From JAVBUP01 sp031555175 (GTDB taxonomy: Bacteria > Bacillota_I > Bacilli_A > Erysipelotrichales > Coprobacillaceae): a DNA stretch of 64,000 nucleotides. Both the position numbers and the translations under genes were made by a program. Shown piece after piece: positions 18,441-26,207 of the stretch (the first letter of the stretch is position 1; every line of letters begins with the position of its first letter). The stretch is from the NCBI GenBank assembly GCA_031555175.1, contig JAVBUP010000016.1, positions 9,271 to 73,270 of the forward strand, in the 5' to 3' direction. Below the pieces are notes generated by a model that did no database searches, was not told where the DNA came from, and saw nothing but the letters and a program-made list of their open reading frames with translations.

Positions 18441-19121
18441 CTATTTATAGAAAATAGTGAACATTTTATGAAAACAAATGTCTTTTTTGAACATCATTTC
18501 AGGATGGAATTGCACAGCGTATACGTGCTTTTCTGGAATAGAAATAGCCTCAATATATCCATCATTAGAAATTGCATCCACAATAATATCATCTCCAAGC
18601 ATATCAATCACTTGATGGTGGAAACTATTAACTCTAATTTCCTTCCCAAGACATTCCTCTAACCAACTTTCACCACGAACTTTAATTTCATGCGCCCCCA
18701 AATCTGGAGTGAAGTTTTGATTGTGATTATCAATATGTTGCAAAAGTGTTCCATTAAAATATACATTAATCATTTGTAAACCTCTACATATCCCAAGTAT
18801 TGGCTTATTAAGTTTCAATGCACATTCTAGTAATTTCAGCTCATATGCATCCCTAAGATCATCTATTGATATACTATCAAGATTATCTTTTCTATATAAA
18901 GTAGGATTAATATCCCCTCCACCAGATAATATCAATGCATCTATGCTTTTAACTTGTTCTAAAATTATATTATTATCATTTACGATAGGAAGTACTAGCG
19001 GAACATCACCATTTTCCACTATAGCATCAATATATTCCTTGCTTAAGCAAACCCTTTTTCTACCTTCGAATAAACTATCATCTCTAACTGCATCAAAAGC
19101 TGATATACCAATTTTTTTCAT
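18441..19121 (-). CDS. Class I glutamine amidotransferase-like peptidase C26
   Basis: Cytosolic hydrolase of the gamma-glutamyl-gamma-aminobutyrate hydrolase (PuuD) type. Key features are LILSGGGDINPTLY, the nucleophile elbow GICRGLQMINVYFNG with the catalytic cysteine, VNSFHHQ, and VQFHPEM with the catalytic histidine. The 226 residues match the usual size. PuuD-type enzymes cleave gamma-glutamyl amides, but no polyamine or GABA gene lies nearby, so the substrate is unknown. It is expressed from its own -10 box and ends just before the ruvA promoter element. Confidence 0.88.
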   Translation of the reverse strand: MKKIGISAFDAVRDDSLFEGRKRVCLSKEYIDAIVENGDVPLVLPIVNDNNIILEQVKSIDALILSGGGDINPTLYRKDNLDSISIDDLRDAYELKLLECALKLNKPILGICRGLQMINVYFNGTLLQHIDNHNQNFTPDLGAHEIKVRGESWLEECLGKEIRVNSFHHQVIDMLGDDIIVDAISNDGYIEAISIPEKHVYAVQFHPEMMFKKDICFHKMFTIFYK

Positions 19122-19154
19122 ATTCTTCTCCTCATAATCATTGTTAATAATACT

Positions 19155-19160
19155 ATTATA
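19155..19160 (-). promoter_or_regulatory. -10 element of the peptidase C26 gene
   Basis: TATAAT on the minus strand about 35 bases before the start, just downstream of the nadE terminator. The -35 area is T-rich and not distinctive. Confidence 0.45.
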
Positions 19161-19176
19161 CTTTAACTATACAAAA

Positions 19177-19198
19177 AAAGTCGTTTTTCAACAACTTT
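19177..19198 (-). terminator. Terminator of nadE
   Basis: Minus-strand stem AAAGTTGTT/AACGACTTT (one G-U) with a GAAA loop, followed by a T-run. The hairpin begins at the nadE stop codon. Confidence 0.8.
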
Positions 19199-19974
19199 TA
19201 ACGCCTAATATTTTTATTAAATAGGATTTCAGGAGCTGGAGCGATAGTTCTCTTATGAGCACTTCGCGACATTAATACTTCCATGCGCTCTATAGTACTT
19301 TGCTCAACACCTTGACCAAGTAAATACTTATCAATTTGCTCATATGATAAACCAAGTTCTTGTTCATCAGTTTGCGTACCATATAAACCAGCTGCTGGCT
19401 CTTTATTAATGATACTACTAGGAACACCAAGGATATGTGCCATTTCTCTAACTTGGCATTTTACAAGATTTATTAATGGGACAATATCAACACCACCATC
19501 ACCAAATTTAGTAAAGTAGCCAGTAGCCCATTCGTCAGCATTGTCAGTGCCAACTACTAAATACCCATAGTTTTGAGCAAGTGCATATAACGAAGTCATT
19601 CTAAGCCTTGCTTTTGTATTTCCACGTGCCATTTTCCAGCCATTATCATTAAAAGATATATTTAAATCCTCTATTGCTTCTATTAATGTATCAAACGCAT
19701 CATCAAGTATAAGTGTTGTATACGCTAGTCCTGAGTCATTTATAATTTCCAAGGCATGCATTTCGTCAATTCTATCAGAATGGCAAGGCATTATAACTCC
19801 CAAAGAATTGTTTGGACAAGCTCTCTTAACTAAATAAGCAACTACTGCTGAATCAATTCCACCAGAGACACCAAGTATCAAACCCTTGGAATGAGTTTTC
19901 TCAACTTGCTCTTTCAACCATTCAACTAAATAATCAATATATTCATTCACCGTCATTTTTACACCAGCTTTCAT
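19198..19974 (-). CDS. nadE: Ammonia-dependent NAD synthetase
   Basis: Makes NAD from nicotinic acid adenine dinucleotide, ATP and ammonia. It shows the ATP pyrophosphatase loop GVSGGIDSAVVAYL, TDNADEWATGYFTKFGDGG, and KEPAAGLYGTQTDEQELGLSYEQID, all diagnostic of NadE. At about 258 residues it lacks the N-terminal nitrilase domain, so it needs free ammonia. I chose the start MKAGVKMTVNEY because GGAAG stands just upstream. A later start at MTVNEY is also possible, and an earlier one is less likely. The gene overlaps the end of the small LysM gene by about 32 bases, which suggests coupled expression. Confidence 0.94.
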   Translation of the reverse strand: MKAGVKMTVNEYIDYLVEWLKEQVEKTHSKGLILGVSGGIDSAVVAYLVKRACPNNSLGVIMPCHSDRIDEMHALEIINDSGLAYTTLILDDAFDTLIEAIEDLNISFNDNGWKMARGNTKARLRMTSLYALAQNYGYLVVGTDNADEWATGYFTKFGDGGVDIVPLINLVKCQVREMAHILGVPSSIINKEPAAGLYGTQTDEQELGLSYEQIDKYLLGQGVEQSTIERMEVLMSRSAHKRTIAPAPEILFNKNIRR

Positions 19975-20134
19975 AGATACTTCCATAATCTGTCTTTATT
20001 CTCAGAGCTAGCCCTGGCGATACAAGTAGATCATTAATAATTCCATTAACCGCCATAATGCTTTCAACACTAACATTATATTCAATAGCTATATCTTGTA
20101 AAGTCTCTTGATTCTGAATTACTCTTATAATCAT
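19943..20134 (-). CDS. Stand-alone LysM-domain protein
   Basis: A 63-residue protein that is essentially one LysM module: VIQNQETLQDIAIEYNVSVESIMAVNGIINDLLVSPGLALRI, in three parts, follows the usual LysM pattern through the Asn of the second helix to the closing strand. LysM domains bind N-acetylglucosamine polymers such as peptidoglycan. There is no signal peptide or membrane segment, so it would stay in the cytosol unless it leaves by a non-classical route. It lies between obg and nadE, has a GAGGTGAAG ribosome site, and overlaps nadE by about 32 bases. The function is unknown; LysM assignment is firm, location is inferred. Confidence 0.8.
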   Translation of the reverse strand: MIIRVIQNQETLQDIAIEYNVSVESIMAVNGIINDLLVSPGLALRIKTDYGSIYESWCKNDGE

Positions 20135-20176
20135 AACTTCACCTCATAACCATAATATGTAGAAAGTTTGGGCTTG

Positions 20177-21466
20177 TTAATTCATAAATTCAAATTCTAT
20201 ATCTAAAATCTTAATTGTGTCACCATCTTGAACTCCTCGTTCCCTAAGTGCATCATCAATCCCCATTTCACGCATTTTCTTGGCAAAACGATTAACTGAA
20301 TCATCACTCGTAAAACTAGTCATTTCAACCATACGTTCTAATCTTTCACCAGTAATAGACCAAACACCATTTCCTTCATTTCTAATTTCAAATTTATTTT
20401 TATTATTTGGTTCAAATGTATAAATGACATTCTCTTCCACTTCTTCTTCATCAAACATCGAGAAAGATGCAGTTTGTTCTAATAAATCTGCGACTCTATA
20501 TAATACAGCATCAATTCCGTCAGTAGTATACGCAGTCATTGGGAAAATCTCAACATCTGGTCCAACTTGTTCTCTAAATTTTCTTAAGTTACCTTCGGCA
20601 TCAGGCAGATCCATTTTATTAGCTATTACAACCTGTGGTCTCTCCAATAAACGATATTTATAATCCTCAAGCTCTTTATTAATAATTTGATAGTCTTCAA
20701 AAGGATCTCGACCCTCAGCACTTCCCATATCTACTACATGTACAATTACTCTACAACGTTCGATATGACGCAAGAATTGATGACCTAATCCTTTTCCTTG
20801 ACTTGCACCTTCAATTAATCCTGGCAAATCCGCTAATACGAATGAGCGACCATCTTTAGACTGTACAACTCCTAAGTTTGGCACAATTGTCGTAAAGTGG
20901 TAATCAGCGATTTCTGGCTTAGCACGGCTTACAATAGATAACAAAGTTGACTTCCCTACAGATGGGAACCCTACAAGACCGGCATCGGCTAAGAGCTTCA
21001 ATTCCACAACTATATCATATGCCTCACCAAGTTCTCCTCGTTCACAGATTTCAGGTGCAGGGTTTCTACTTGTCGCGAAGCGAGCATTACCACGTCCTCC
21101 ACGCCCAGCCTTACAAATAACGGCACGTTGGTTATCAACAGTTAAATCAGCTAGAACTTTTCCAGTTTTTTCATCAGTAACAATTGTTCCAATTGGTACT
21201 TTAACAACTAAGTCTTCGGCTGATGCTCCATGCATCTTTTTCGCCATTCCATTCTCACCATTTCTAGCAATGTATTGGCGATTATATCTCAAATCTAATA
21301 ATGTAGACAAATGAGTTGTAGCCTCAAATACAATACTACCTCCGTTACCTCCATCACCACCGGCTGGTCCACCAAATGGGACATGTGCTTCACGACGAAA
21401 AGCAACAGTTCCATCTCCACCTTTACCAGCTTGAACAAATATTTTTACTTTATCGATAAATAACAT
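20177..21466 (-). CDS. obg: GTPase Obg/CgtA
   Basis: Essential GTPase acting in 50S subunit assembly and stress control. The glycine-rich N-terminal Obg domain ([34 protein letters not shown]) spans about residues 1-158. The G domain follows with G1 [13 protein letters not shown]3 DLPGLIEGA, and G4 NKMD. A C-terminal OCT domain is present from about residue 350, as in Bacillus Obg. Length 429 is standard. It lies close to rpmA-prp-rplU, as in Bacillus, with an ASCH gene in between. Confidence 0.97.
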   Translation of the reverse strand: MLFIDKVKIFVQAGKGGDGTVAFRREAHVPFGGPAGGDGGNGGSIVFEATTHLSTLLDLRYNRQYIARNGENGMAKKMHGASAEDLVVKVPIGTIVTDEKTGKVLADLTVDNQRAVICKAGRGGRGNARFATSRNPAPEICERGELGEAYDIVVELKLLADAGLVGFPSVGKSTLLSIVSRAKPEIADYHFTTIVPNLGVVQSKDGRSFVLADLPGLIEGASQGKGLGHQFLRHIERCRVIVHVVDMGSAEGRDPFEDYQIINKELEDYKYRLLERPQVVIANKMDLPDAEGNLRKFREQVGPDVEIFPMTAYTTDGIDAVLYRVADLLEQTASFSMFDEEEVEENVIYTFEPNNKNKFEIRNEGNGVWSITGERLERMVEMTSFTSDDSVNRFAKKMREMGIDDALRERGVQDGDTIKILDIEFEFMN

Positions 21467-21487
21467 TATCTCACCTACTTCCTTTTT

Positions 21488-21496
21488 ATTATAGCA
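21488..21496 (-). promoter_or_regulatory. Extended -10 element of obg
   Basis: TGCTATAAT on the minus strand about 22 bases before the obg ATG and its GGAAGTAGGTG ribosome site. No good -35 box is visible. Confidence 0.5.
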
Positions 21497-21557
21497 TATA
21501 TTCTAAAATTCAGTATAAATACTATCTTACTTAGTTATATAAATATGACATGTAATC

Positions 21558-21941
21558 CTATTTCTCAAAAAAATTCCAAATTCCAAGTTGACCATTTACA
21601 TCCATATATGCTTCTAATTTTTTAATGTTATGCATTTTAAAGGCATAGCCTTCACGATTATTAACAGCTCCATAAACGCATACGTTTAATTCTATTAGCT
21701 CAATTTCAAATTGCCTAGACATTTTGATACAATCCACTAAATGACCAACAGCTATTATTTTCCCAGTTGGATACTCTAGTCCTAAATGTTCAAATCTTGC
21801 CAAGTTTTCTTTTTCAACAGTTTTACTTGCATGTATTAGTATCGGCCCACGGTATTTTGTAGCCCAACTTCTAAACTCATATTCTTTGTATCCTTCAGCA
21901 ATTAATGTAGCCCATGGCTGTCTAATAGATATTACTTTCAT
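21558..21941 (-). CDS. ASCH-domain protein
   Basis: A 127-residue single-domain protein of the ASCH superfamily, a PUA-like beta-barrel thought to bind RNA or modified nucleobases. The start MKVISIRQPWATLIAEGYKEYEFRSW gives the family signature QPWA..I..G.K..E.R in shorter form, followed by YRGPILIHASK and IIAVGHLVDCI. ASCH relatives include RNA-binding factors and a deaminase of acetylated cytidine (YqfB), but this length and motif do not settle activity. It lies where spo0B stands in B. subtilis between rpmA and obg. The ribosome site GGAG precedes the ATG. Confidence 0.85.
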   Translation of the reverse strand: MKVISIRQPWATLIAEGYKEYEFRSWATKYRGPILIHASKTVEKENLARFEHLGLEYPTGKIIAVGHLVDCIKMSRQFEIELIELNVCVYGAVNNREGYAFKMHNIKKLEAYMDVNGQLGIWNFFEK

Positions 21942-21990
21942 ATAGTGTCTCCGATCACATTATTAATACTAATAATAGTTTCACAAAAAA

Positions 21991-22006
21991 AATCCCATGT
22001 GGGATT
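21991..22006 (-). terminator. Terminator of the rplU-prp-rpmA operon
   Basis: Minus-strand stem AATCCCA/TGGGATT, followed by a long T-run, just after the rpmA stop codon. Confidence 0.85.
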
Positions 22007-22013
22007 ATTTTCA

Positions 22014-22295
22014 TTAGTTTGGATAAACAGAAACTTTAGTTTTGTCTTTTCCTAATCTTTCATATTTAACAGTACCTGTAACTTTAGCAAATAAAGTATC
22101 GTCTCCGCCTTTACCTACGTTTGTACCAGGGTGAATTTTTGTTCCACGTTGTCTATAAATGATAGAACCTGCTGTTGCGAATTGCCCATCAGATTTTTTT
22201 GATCCTAATCTTTTTGAATGAGAGTCACGACCGTTCTTAGTAGAACCAACTCCCTTTTTAGATGCGAATAACTGAAGATCTAAACGAAACATCAT
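22014..22295 (-). CDS. rpmA: Large ribosomal subunit protein bL27 with cleavable leader
   Basis: Component of the 50S peptidyl-transferase region. The mature part AKKG-type start is here [16 protein letters not shown], followed by [20 protein letters not shown], typical of bL27. It carries the Firmicute N-terminal extension MFRLDLQLF, which the protease Prp removes between Phe and Ala to expose the functional N-terminus. The prp gene lies immediately upstream. Two ATGs are adjacent; the ribosome site AGGAGGTG fits the first or the second. Length 93 includes the leader. Confidence 0.97.
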   Translation of the reverse strand: MMFRLDLQLFASKKGVGSTKNGRDSHSKRLGSKKSDGQFATAGSIIYRQRGTKIHPGTNVGKGGDDTLFAKVTGTVKYERLGKDKTKVSVYPN

Positions 22296-22308
22296 TTTGA
22301 TACACCTC

Positions 22309-22632
22309 CTAATAGTTTATCTTGATATATTGTTGATAATCTTGTGCGATTGTTTCTAATTGAATGAGCATTGTCTCTAGTATCCATTGCACTTTCAAAT
22401 TATCTAAATCGTTGATTTTGACTTTTACATTTCCTTCTGATACATGGTAATTGAATTGAAGTTCAGCATTGTTATCAGTTGCTTTAGCAATAGCATTTAA
22501 GCCACCAATCGCTATAGAACTAACAGCTGCACAAACCAAGTCACGACCGTGTTCAGCAGAATTAGCATGCCCAGTTATACTGAGTTCACTAATTAATTCT
22601 TCGTCTACATATGAGACGTTAACTTTTATCAT
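22309..22632 (-). CDS. prp: Ribosomal processing cysteine protease Prp
   Basis: Small cysteine protease that removes the leader of bL27. The 107-residue protein has [19 protein letters not shown], containing the catalytic histidine and cysteine separated by about 11 residues, as in S. aureus Prp and B. subtilis YsxB. Its gene lies between rplU and rpmA, its substrate, with gaps of 2 and 13 bases. The position and the presence of the LQLF leader on L27 make the assignment firm. Confidence 0.95.
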   Translation of the reverse strand: MIKVNVSYVDEELISELSITGHANSAEHGRDLVCAAVSSIAIGGLNAIAKATDNNAELQFNYHVSEGNVKVKINDLDNLKVQWILETMLIQLETIAQDYQQYIKINY

Positions 22633-22634
22633 AA

Positions 22635-22943
22635 CTAAGCGTTAATAGCTTCGATTACTAATTTAGTATATGGCTGTCTATGACCTTGTTTTTTATGATA
22701 ATCCTTTTTAGGTTTATATTTATAAACAATCACTTTCTTTTCCTTACCATGCTTTTCAACTTTTGCAGAAACAGTTGCATTAGCTACGTATGGATCTCCA
22801 ACTTTAGTAGTAGTTCCACCAACAAGTAAAACTCTATCAAATGTATAAGAACTACCTTCTTCAACATCTAATTTTTCTACGTAAATTGCTTCACCAACGG
22901 CTACTTTTAATTGCTTTCCACCAGTTTCAATAATTGCGTACAT
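22635..22943 (-). CDS. rplU: Large ribosomal subunit protein bL21
   Basis: Binds 23S rRNA in the 50S subunit. The 102-residue protein begins [19 protein letters not shown] and ends [16 protein letters not shown], diagnostic for bL21. A near-perfect ribosome site AGGAGGTGCAAGA sets the ATG. The open frame continues upstream only as leader RNA, so the longer frame is not used. It heads rplU-prp-rpmA and is preceded by the L21 leader and a good promoter. Confidence 0.97.
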   Translation of the reverse strand: MYAIIETGGKQLKVAVGEAIYVEKLDVEEGSSYTFDRVLLVGGTTTKVGDPYVANATVSAKVEKHGKEKKVIVYKYKPKKDYHKKQGHRQPYTKLVIEAINA

Positions 22944-22967
22944 TCTTGCACCTCCTATATAATAATT

Positions 22968-23041
22968 TCTCAGACTCGCCAAGTCAGGTAGCATATGCTT
23001 TGAAAACCTTATATGTGCGGTTGTAGCTAGAGGCCTACAAC
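22968..23041 (-). ncRNA. L21 leader (cis-regulatory ribosomal protein leader)
   Basis: The 5' untranslated region of rplU contains the pattern I know from the Firmicute L21 leader. A first stem is GTTGTAG/CTACAAC around GCCTCTAG. Then comes CCGCACATATAAGG, then CAAAGCATATGCTACC, and a last part GACTTGGCGAGTC that can pair. Such leaders are thought to bind excess L21 and lower expression of the operon. Recognition is from memory of the motif and visible pairing. Confidence 0.8.
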
Positions 23042-23047
23042 ATTGAT

Positions 23048-23076
23048 ATGTTATCACTTTGTCTTGATTAAGTCAA
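23048..23076 (-). promoter_or_regulatory. rplU operon promoter
   Basis: TTGACT and TAACAT on the minus strand with a 17-base spacer; transcription would start right at the L21 leader. A dyad TCTTGA/TCAAGA overlaps the -35 box. Confidence 0.75.
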
Positions 23077-23096
23077 GATAATTCACAAAATAAAAA

Positions 23097-23110
23097 GCGC
23101 TTTTTTGCGC
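23097..23110 (-). terminator. Weak GCGC hairpin upstream of the rplU promoter
   Basis: Minus-strand stem GCGC/GCGC with an A6 loop followed by TTTTTATTTT, just after the spoIVFB-like stop codon. The stem is short, so efficiency is uncertain. Confidence 0.5.
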
Positions 23111-23114
23111 ATAT

Positions 23115-23864
23115 TTAAAGTTTCAATTCCTTTTTTATAAACTCCTTTTCGCTATATATTCTCTTGTTATACAAATATATATTATCATAAGGGCGATGGA
23201 ACTCATTGTTTTGATGAAATTTTTTCTTAAAATACTCATTTTTGTTACGTCTAGTAAATAAGAAATTGAAATACATATATTCCATATTCATATAAAACTG
23301 ATAAATTTGAAATATTAAGTAGCAGTATATTATATAGCCATTTACTTGAAATCCATTATATGCTACAAAAAGGCTAAAGAAAATGATACTTGTTAGACTG
23401 ACCAAAAATATACATTTCTTGTATGATAGTATATATGAAAATAGTAAATGTAATATTTTCGCTCCATCCAATGGCCAAATTGGCAATAAATTTAAGTAGA
23501 AAACAGCTAAGTTTACAGACATACAAAACTGATATGAATGGTTGCTAAGTATTTGACATTTAATAGACAAGTAAAATAATATTGTCATCACTACATGACT
23601 GAATAAACCCATTATTACGACAATTAGCTCGTCTAAAACTCGATGATGCCCAAAATCACCAATTTCTACAAATGCCCCAAAAGGCATTACCATTATCTTT
23701 TTAACATCAAATTTGTAAATTAAAGCTGTGATAGTATGAAATGCTTCATGAAATAAAACAATAAAGAAAATGAACAGAAACTGCTTAAAATGACCACTAA
23801 GTAACGATAATCCAAAATATACTATTGTAGTCGGGTGTAATTTAATCTTTAATAGCATCTTCAT
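23115..23864 (-). CDS. spoIVFB: SpoIVFB-like site-2 (M50) membrane metalloprotease
   Basis: Intramembrane zinc protease. It has about six membrane segments, the HExxH motif HEAFH near residue 39, and the distal aspartate in NLLPIWPLDGAKIL near residue 130. This is the arrangement of SpoIVFB, which cleaves pro-sigma-K in the B. subtilis mother cell. The C-terminal tail is charged and has no clear CBS domain. The gene overlaps the upstream spoIVFA-like gene by 23 bases and precedes rplU, matching the spoIVFA-spoIVFB-rplU order I know in Bacillus. The protease family is firm; the sporulation role is inferred from order. Confidence 0.88.
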   Translation of the reverse strand: MKMLLKIKLHPTTIVYFGLSLLSGHFKQFLFIFFIVLFHEAFHTITALIYKFDVKKIMVMPFGAFVEIGDFGHHRVLDELIVVIMGLFSHVVMTILFYLSIKCQILSNHSYQFCMSVNLAVFYLNLLPIWPLDGAKILHLLFSYILSYKKCIFLVSLTSIIFFSLFVAYNGFQVNGYIIYCYLIFQIYQFYMNMEYMYFNFLFTRRNKNEYFKKKFHQNNEFHRPYDNIYLYNKRIYSEKEFIKKELKL

Positions 23865-24462
23865 AGCTAATCTCTACGGCATCTTTTTCAAATACTAAAA
23901 AAACTTTTTGATCAAATTTACCAATTATTTCTTTAGCCTTTAGGCGATCATATAAGCTAACATCAATATCTACTAGCTTACCATAAGTCACTACTATCCC
24001 ATTATCTTGTGTAACTTTCACAAAATCACCAATTAGTTCATTTGAACCAACTTCAGTAACTACTCCACTTGAAATATTAACAACATTAGAGCTATCATTT
24101 CTAAAATAATTACCATCAATTAACTCATACTTATTATCGGCACTTACACTCAAAATATTATCTAGGTTAAAAAATGGGATAATTGAACCAATAGTATTAT
24201 CAATATATTCATTCATGCTAGAGAAATCAAAATTATCATTGAATACTGAACGTACAAACTCATTTTTTGGATTCAACTTAACAAATGTCAAAAAGCCCAA
24301 TATCAAAACCACTAAAACCATAAAGCGAATAGCTCTTTTGTATAGTTTATTAAATACACCACCATCACTTTTTTGCTCAGAATAATAATTATCATCGTCT
24401 ATTACTCTTTTTTTATACTTTCGTTTTTGAATTCTCCTTTTAACTTCTTCCATATCACCCAT
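23842..24462 (-). CDS. spoIVFA: SpoIVFA-like membrane protein with degenerate LytM domain
   Basis: In Bacillus, SpoIVFA anchors and inhibits SpoIVFB. This 206-residue protein has a basic cytoplasmic N-terminus, a single membrane segment near residues 46-64 (RFMVLVVLILGFLTFV), and an extracytoplasmic part ending in a beta-rich LytM/M23-like fold. That fold shows SSGVVTEVGSNELIGDFVKV and GIVVTYGKLVDIDV but lacks the zinc ligands HxH. The architecture and overlap with the spoIVFB-like gene fit SpoIVFA. Similarity by eye is architectural rather than residue-level, so the call is less firm than for its partner. Confidence 0.78.
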   Translation of the reverse strand: MGDMEEVKRRIQKRKYKKRVIDDDNYYSEQKSDGGVFNKLYKRAIRFMVLVVLILGFLTFVKLNPKNEFVRSVFNDNFDFSSMNEYIDNTIGSIIPFFNLDNILSVSADNKYELIDGNYFRNDSSNVVNISSGVVTEVGSNELIGDFVKVTQDNGIVVTYGKLVDIDVSLYDRLKAKEIIGKFDQKVFLVFEKDAVEISYEDAIKD

Positions 24463-24516
24463 AATATCACCTCATAATAATCTATGAGTTTAAAAAATAT
24501 TTATGAATCAAAAAAA

Positions 24517-24541
24517 CTTATCAACTACTTTGGTCGATAAG
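24517..24541 (-). terminator. Terminator of the cupin gene
   Basis: Minus-strand stem CTTATCGAC/GTTGATAAG (one G-U), whose 5' arm is made of the last cupin codons, followed by TTTTTTT. It separates the cupin gene from spoIVFA. Confidence 0.8.
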
Positions 24542-25010
24542 CTAACTTTGCAATTAATTCTTCATATTCAGAATAATCATGAATTAAATCTTCATATGTA
24601 AATAGTTTAAAATCTTGATAATCAAACCCAGGAGCTACAGTACAACCAACTATTCCATATCCTTTTTCACAACATGATGCAAATATAGAACCGCTACTAA
24701 TTGTACATTGAAAAACTTCCCCATTTTCAATATCAGAACCTAAGCGATATTTAATTAATTCTTTATTTTTAGTAATCTCATACACGTCTATAGGATCGCC
24801 AAAATGATAATTCCACACTTCATCAGAAGCAATTCGATGAAATGCAGAGTAATCACCCATCTCTAAAAGAAAATATATACTAGTTATAGCAGATCGAACA
24901 TCGCCATTTATATTAGGTATTTCATATTCAGAAATATGCGTTTGTTTGAAATATCCACCTTCAGGATGGGGCTCTAACTCTAATTTATTTACCCAATATT
25001 TAGCATTCAT
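24525..25010 (-). CDS. Cupin-fold protein, DUF985 family
   Basis: Single-domain cytosolic beta-barrel protein. Recognisable DUF985 motifs are YWVNKLELEPHPEGGYF at the start, TSIYFLLEMGDYSAFHRI, DEVWNYHFGDPIDVYEI, and GIVGCTVAPGFDYQDF. Some members bind nucleotides or sugars, and no enzymatic reaction is generally accepted. The ATG overlaps the stop codon of the small membrane protein gene upstream by one base (TAATG), so the two are translated together. The length of 161 is usual. Confidence 0.88.
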   Translation of the reverse strand: MNAKYWVNKLELEPHPEGGYFKQTHISEYEIPNINGDVRSAITSIYFLLEMGDYSAFHRIASDEVWNYHFGDPIDVYEITKNKELIKYRLGSDIENGEVFQCTISSGSIFASCCEKGYGIVGCTVAPGFDYQDFKLFTYEDLIHDYSEYEELIAKLAYRPK

Positions 25011-25204
25011 TACAATAAGTTAATTAGCGAAATAATATAACCTGTTTGTGGGAAAATTTCATCCTTGTACATTAAAAAGAATGTCAATAGCATTGATATA
25101 AATGCCATATACCATAAAAATGATTCTTTTTGATAAAACTTCTTTGGAGCATTATCCTGTTTTTCAGGTTTTACTCTTTCTCTTTTTTCTCTTTTTGTTG
25201 CCAT
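25010..25204 (-). CDS. Small membrane protein of unknown function
   Basis: A 64-residue protein with a highly charged N-terminal third (KREKRERVKPEKQ) and a hydrophobic helix at about residues 29-46 (SFLWYMAFISMLLTFFLMY). A short hydrophobic C-terminus follows. The topology is probably single-span with a cytoplasmic basic tail. I do not recognise it. A GAGGTG ribosome site and one-base overlap with the cupin gene support it as a real gene. The function is unknown. Confidence 0.72.
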   Translation of the reverse strand: MATKREKRERVKPEKQDNAPKKFYQKESFLWYMAFISMLLTFFLMYKDEIFPQTGYIISLINLL

Positions 25205-25221
25205 ATTTACACCTCGCCTTG

Positions 25222-25227
25222 ATTATA
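25222..25227 (-). promoter_or_regulatory. -10 element before the small membrane protein
   Basis: TATAAT on the minus strand about 20 bases before the start and just after the phosphoesterase stop codon. No clear -35. Confidence 0.4.
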
Positions 25228-25247
25228 CATTATTTTTTTATAATATT

Positions 25248-26132
25248 CTATACTACTTTTAAAGAAATAGAGACAATTTCGGGACGATTTAGTAATCTAA
25301 AACCTTTAGGGCTGTTTCCCAACCCGCCGGATACAATCATCGTTGATCCACTATCATCCTGGTATACTCCATAATCAAATTCTGGAAAATATTCATTACT
25401 AGGTGAGAATACTCCACCGACGCCAGGGATCCTAATCATCCCACCATGCATATGGCCAGCTAAAATCAAATCTGCCCCCCACATTGAATAAGATGAAAAA
25501 TAACGTGGAGTATGGGCAAGCATAATATTAAAGTACTCATACTCACTTTGCCCAATTTTTTCGTCTATCATTTCAGCAGTGAAATCATAATCATGCTCTT
25601 CTAAAACAGTATCAGAAGAATAGTATAATAAATCAAGTTTCACTCCTGATAATTTAATCTTTCTTCCCTCTTTCTCTATATATGTTGTATCATTATCCAC
25701 AAATATAACACCAATTTCCCGTAGTTTGCTTTCATACAAATCAATCCATTTATTGTTTTCATTAAGATGAATGATTTGTTCATGATTCCCGGAAATATAA
25801 TATATTGGATAATCATTTATCAATGATTCAACCAAATCAACTATGACATCACCATTTTTGCTAGATGAATCAAGCATATCACCAGTAAATACTATAATAT
25901 CAGGATTTTCATCTTTTATTTTCTTAACTAAGCTGCGTGACCCATTACCGTATTGCTTACCTTGAAGATCGGTAAGTTGAATGATTTTAAAGCCATCAAA
26001 AGCTGTAGGCACTTTATTTGAAGCAACTTCATAATAAGTCACTTTAAGAGTATTATTTTCAAAATATACCCATGAAACTAAGGCTATCATTATAACTAAC
26101 CAATACGATAACCACTTTCTTATCTTCTTCAT
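25248..26132 (-). CDS. Membrane-anchored metallophosphoesterase (YkuE/YaeI type)
   Basis: Calcineurin-like phosphoesterase with an N-terminal membrane anchor (RKWLSYWLVIMIALVSWVY). Metal-site motifs are GDMLD, GNHE, the histidine in MLAHTPRYF and GHMHGG. The first motif, usually DLH, reads TDLQGKQYG, so a metal-binding histidine is glutamine. Relatives of this type act on phospholipids such as UDP-diacylglucosamine or are uncharacterised. The start MKKIRK is chosen because GGAGGTGAG stands upstream; the longer frame is untranslated. It has its own promoter. Confidence 0.86.
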   Translation of the reverse strand: MKKIRKWLSYWLVIMIALVSWVYFENNTLKVTYYEVASNKVPTAFDGFKIIQLTDLQGKQYGNGSRSLVKKIKDENPDIIVFTGDMLDSSSKNGDVIVDLVESLINDYPIYYISGNHEQIIHLNENNKWIDLYESKLREIGVIFVDNDTTYIEKEGRKIKLSGVKLDLLYYSSDTVLEEHDYDFTAEMIDEKIGQSEYEYFNIMLAHTPRYFSSYSMWGADLILAGHMHGGMIRIPGVGGVFSPSNEYFPEFDYGVYQDDSGSTMIVSGGLGNSPKGFRLLNRPEIVSISLKVV

Positions 26133-26151
26133 CAACTCACCTCCACAAATT

Positions 26152-26179
26152 ATTATACACTTTTTTTGACAGTTGTCGA
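26152..26179 (-). promoter_or_regulatory. Promoter of the metallophosphoesterase gene
   Basis: TCGACA and TATAAT on the minus strand with a 16-base spacer, about 20 bases before the start. Confidence 0.65.
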
Positions 26180-26188
26180 TTAAAAACA

Positions 26189-26207
26189 AAAAGGGTTTAG
26201 CCCTTTT
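26189..26207 (-). terminator. Terminator of thiI
   Basis: Minus-strand stem AAAAGGG/CCCTTTT, followed by TGTTTTT. The thiI TAA stop is at its foot. It lies close to the -35 region of the next promoter. Confidence 0.8.

Noticed and set aside
22944..23057. N-terminal extension of L21
   Set aside because: This open stretch is the L21 leader RNA; the ATG with AGGAGGTGCAAGA gives the normal protein start.
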